This document shows, piece after piece, positions 62,383 through 64,000 of a stretch of 64,000 nucleotides of DNA. The stretch covers positions 620,001 to 684,000 of the forward strand of contig NZ_JACIEZ010000002.1 in NCBI RefSeq assembly GCF_014197145.1, given 5' to 3'. Numbering within the stretch: position 1 is the first letter of the stretch; each line of letters starts with the position of its first letter. Source of the DNA: Gellertiella hungarica. GTDB lineage: Bacteria; Pseudomonadota; Alphaproteobacteria; Rhizobiales; Rhizobiaceae. The translations under genes and the position numbers were made by a program. The notes beneath the pieces are model-generated. The model worked only from the letters and a program-made list of their open reading frames with translations. It did not search any database and had not been told where the DNA came from.

Positions 62383-62889
62383 TCAGTCGGTGCGGAGCGA
62401 GAAGGAGGACGTGTCCAGCGGCTTTGCCGCGGCAGGGGCGTCCTCGCTGGCCATGCTCGCCGCGATGGGCGGCTTTGCGCCGCTTTCGCTTCCCGCCTCC
62501 GGCCCGTCCTTCACGGCGGCCGTCGTTGCATTCTTGTCGATGCCGTCGCCGGCCAGGCCGGGCTGTTTCGGGCGCCCTTCCAGTGCTGCGATTTCATCCT
62601 GGCTTGGGGTCGAGACGAACACCACCGGGGAGCCGCCGAGCCACGCTTCGGTGCGGAAAAGCTTGCGTTCGCCGGCCACCGTGCGCAGTTCGAGCTTCTG
62701 TTCGCCGGGCTTCAGCACCGGCACCTGATAGGCCAGCTTCTTGGGCGCGGGGGCCGGGCAATCGCCGCAGCCGATCACCGTAATGCTCTCCACCTTGGCG
62801 CTTTTCGGCAGGGCCGTCACCTCTTCGACGGAACCCGCATGGGCGGCACTGGCGAAGGCAAGGAGAGCAAGGCTGGCGAAAAGGCGCAT
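62383..62889 (-). CDS. Exported hypothetical protein (HPE1-like)
   Basis: The 168-residue protein has a signal peptide (MRLFASLALLAFASAAHA) and a conserved start SVEEVTALPKSAKVESITVIGCGDCPAP with one CGDC pair. The rest is a beta-rich domain (LELRTVAGERKLFRTEAWLGGSPVVFVST) and a Pro/Ala-rich tail. I recall rhizobial proteins of this type named plant virulence effector HPE1-like; that name is tentative and does not show a function. The start may be 62889 or 62898. It converges on DUF523. Confidence 0.75.
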   Translation of the reverse strand: MRLFASLALLAFASAAHAGSVEEVTALPKSAKVESITVIGCGDCPAPAPKKLAYQVPVLKPGEQKLELRTVAGERKLFRTEAWLGGSPVVFVSTPSQDEIAALEGRPKQPGLAGDGIDKNATTAAVKDGPEAGSESGAKPPIAASMASEDAPAAAKPLDTSSFSLRTD

Positions 62890-63003
62890 GAGGATCATCC
62901 CAGGGTGCAGACCGATATCGGGAGAAGCCTAGCGGCCTTTCCTTTCGATCCCCTGAGAAAAGAGGGTTAAATTTTCGTAAAAGCTTATGGAAGATACGTT
63001 TTC

Positions 63004-64000
63004 TCAGCCGCGTTCGCGGGCGACCGCCCGCCAGCCGATATCACGGCGGCAGAAGCCTCCGTCCCACTTCACCGCATCGACCAGCGCATAGGCGCGCGCC
63101 TGCGCCTCGGACACCGTCTTGCCGCGGGCCGTGACATTCAGCACCCGGCCACCCGTTGCGGTGAGCTTCTCGCCTGCCTTCGAGGTGCCGGCATGGAAAA
63201 CCTTGGTGTCCAGCCCTTCCGCCGGCAGGTGGGCGATCTCGCTGCCCTTCTCATAGGTGCCGGGATAGCCCTTCGCCGCCATGACCACCGTCAGCGCCGC
63301 CTCGTCCAGCCATTCGGCCTTCACCTGATCCAGCGTGCCGGTGGCGCAGGCATGCAGGATCGGCAGCAGGTCCGATGCAAGCCGCATCATCAGCACCTGG
63401 CATTCCGGATCGCCGAAGCGGACATTGTATTCGATGAGCTCGGGACCCTTTTCCGTGATCATCAGCCCGGCGAAGAACACGCCCTGGAAGGGATGGCCCA
63501 TTTCCGCCATGCCGCGGATCGTCGGTTCGATGATCTCCTTCATGGTGCGCTCGACGAGATCGGGCGTCATGACCGGGGCGGGGGAATAGGCCCCCATGCC
63601 GCCCGTGTTCGGCCCGGTATCGCCATCGCCGACCCGCTTGTGGTCCTGGGCGGTGGCAAGCGGAAGCGCCGTCTTGCCGTCGGACAGGCAGAAGAAGCTC
63701 GCCTCCTCGCCATCGAGAAAGGCCTCCACCACCACCTCGGCGCCGGCCGCGCCGAAGGCGCCCTCGAAGCAGTCGTCGATGGCGGCGAGCGCCTCCTCGA
63801 CCGTCATGGCGACCGTCACGCCCTTGCCGGCGGCAAGCCCATCCGCCTTGATGACGATGGGCGCGCCCTGGGCCCGCACATAGGCCTTGGCCTTCGGGGC
63901 ATTGTTGAAGCGCTGGTAGGCACCGGTCGGAATATTGTAGCGGGCGCAGAGATCCTTGGTGAACCCCTTCGAGCCCTCGAGCTGGGCCGCAGCCGCGGAC
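63004..64000 (-). CDS. purD: Phosphoribosylamine-glycine ligase, C-terminal part (start outside window)
   Basis: The frame is open from the window edge to TGA at 63004, giving 332 residues. It contains the ATP-grasp features [102 protein letters not shown] and the C-terminal [24 protein letters not shown]. It joins glycine to phosphoribosylamine in purine synthesis. The N-terminal domain is outside the window. Confidence 0.97.
   Translation of the reverse strand, partial: SAAAAQLEGSKGFTKDLCARYNIPTGAYQRFNNAPKAKAYVRAQGAPIVIKADGLAAGKGVTVAMTVEEALAAIDDCFEGAFGAAGAEVVVEAFLDGEEASFFCLSDGKTALPLATAQDHKRVGDGDTGPNTGGMGAYSPAPVMTPDLVERTMKEIIEPTIRGMAEMGHPFQGVFFAGLMITEKGPELIEYNVRFGDPECQVLMMRLASDLLPILHACATGTLDQVKAEWLDEAALTVVMAAKGYPGTYEKGSEIAHLPAEGLDTKVFHAGTSKAGEKLTATGGRVLNVTARGKTVSEAQARAYALVDAVKWDGGFCRRDIGWRAVARERG

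Overview
This 64 kb window is a high-GC, gene-dense chromosomal segment from an alphaproteobacterium, most likely a member of the Rhizobiaceae (Rhizobium / Ensifer / Agrobacterium / Shinella group). The evidence is the split F1Fo ATP synthase operon (atpI-atpB-atpE-atpF'-atpF without F1 genes), the lipid A/Kdo genes waaA and lpxK, DUF4170 and DUF2093 markers, a Fo b' subunit, a CtrA-type box, a palindromic intergenic repeat of the rhizobial type, and gene order that I recall from rhizobial chromosomes. No transposase, integrase, phage gene, rRNA, CRISPR array or convincing tRNA gene is visible. The content is mostly housekeeping, with a few accessory pockets.

Layout. 1-10.4 kb: 3' end of a patatin-like phospholipase; a Kef-type K+/H+ antiporter (minus); a ThDP enzyme; then a run pmbA / inositol-phosphatase-like / DUF4170 / waaA / HAD phosphatase / lpxK. 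10.4-18.1 kb: MocR regulator with divergent EamA exporter; pit phosphate transporter with its DUF47 partner; an orphan mini flagellar-rod-like protein; an SDR; DUF2093; mutL. 18.1-24.4 kb: a PAS-PAS-REC protein preceded by a CtrA-type box and a cloverleaf-like inverted-repeat element; a GGDEF-EAL protein; a LysR gene divergent from a non-pyrrolysine MttB-like methyltransferase. 24.5-30.9 kb: PRC-barrel protein with a Ser/Gly/Thr-rich repeat; a galactonate-type sugar-acid operon (SDR, dgoK, dgoA, SMP-30 lactonase) with a divergent IclR regulator; an AT-rich gap; a LuxR solo.

30.9-40.4 kb: a candidate small RNA with its own promoter and terminator; mrp/apbC; corA with a candidate leader peptide; kup; a SleB-type cell-wall hydrolase; the Fo ATP synthase operon. 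40.5-50.6 kb: rnhB, a radical SAM protein, ispE with an upstream TPR/LysM lipoprotein-like protein, a polyprenyl diphosphate synthase, DUF2007, an N6-adenine-type methyltransferase, mntH with a Fur/Mur-like box, and an S49 peptidase. 51-64 kb: two tandem TadG-like von Willebrand proteins; glyQ; a palindromic repeat; a GST; lemA and DUF2207; a higBA toxin-antitoxin pair; glyS with an unusual in-frame low-GC insertion; DUF523; a secreted hypothetical protein; and the 3' part of purD.

Genes that work together: waaA and lpxK build Kdo2-lipid A; pit and DUF47 import phosphate; SDR, lactonase, DgoK and DgoA form most of an oxidative galactose/galactonate route to pyruvate and glyceraldehyde-3-phosphate; corA, kup, kef and mntH handle Mg2+, K+ and Mn2+; glyQ and glyS encode the two subunits of glycyl-tRNA synthetase but are separated here by about 4.4 kb. 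The most interesting leads are non-coding: the three-hairpin small RNA upstream of mrp (about 30961-31077) and the cloverleaf-like element at 18202-18298. At the protein level, the glyS insertion, the Mrp protein lacking CxxC but carrying a His-rich linker, and the LuxR solo with a changed ligand pocket stand out.
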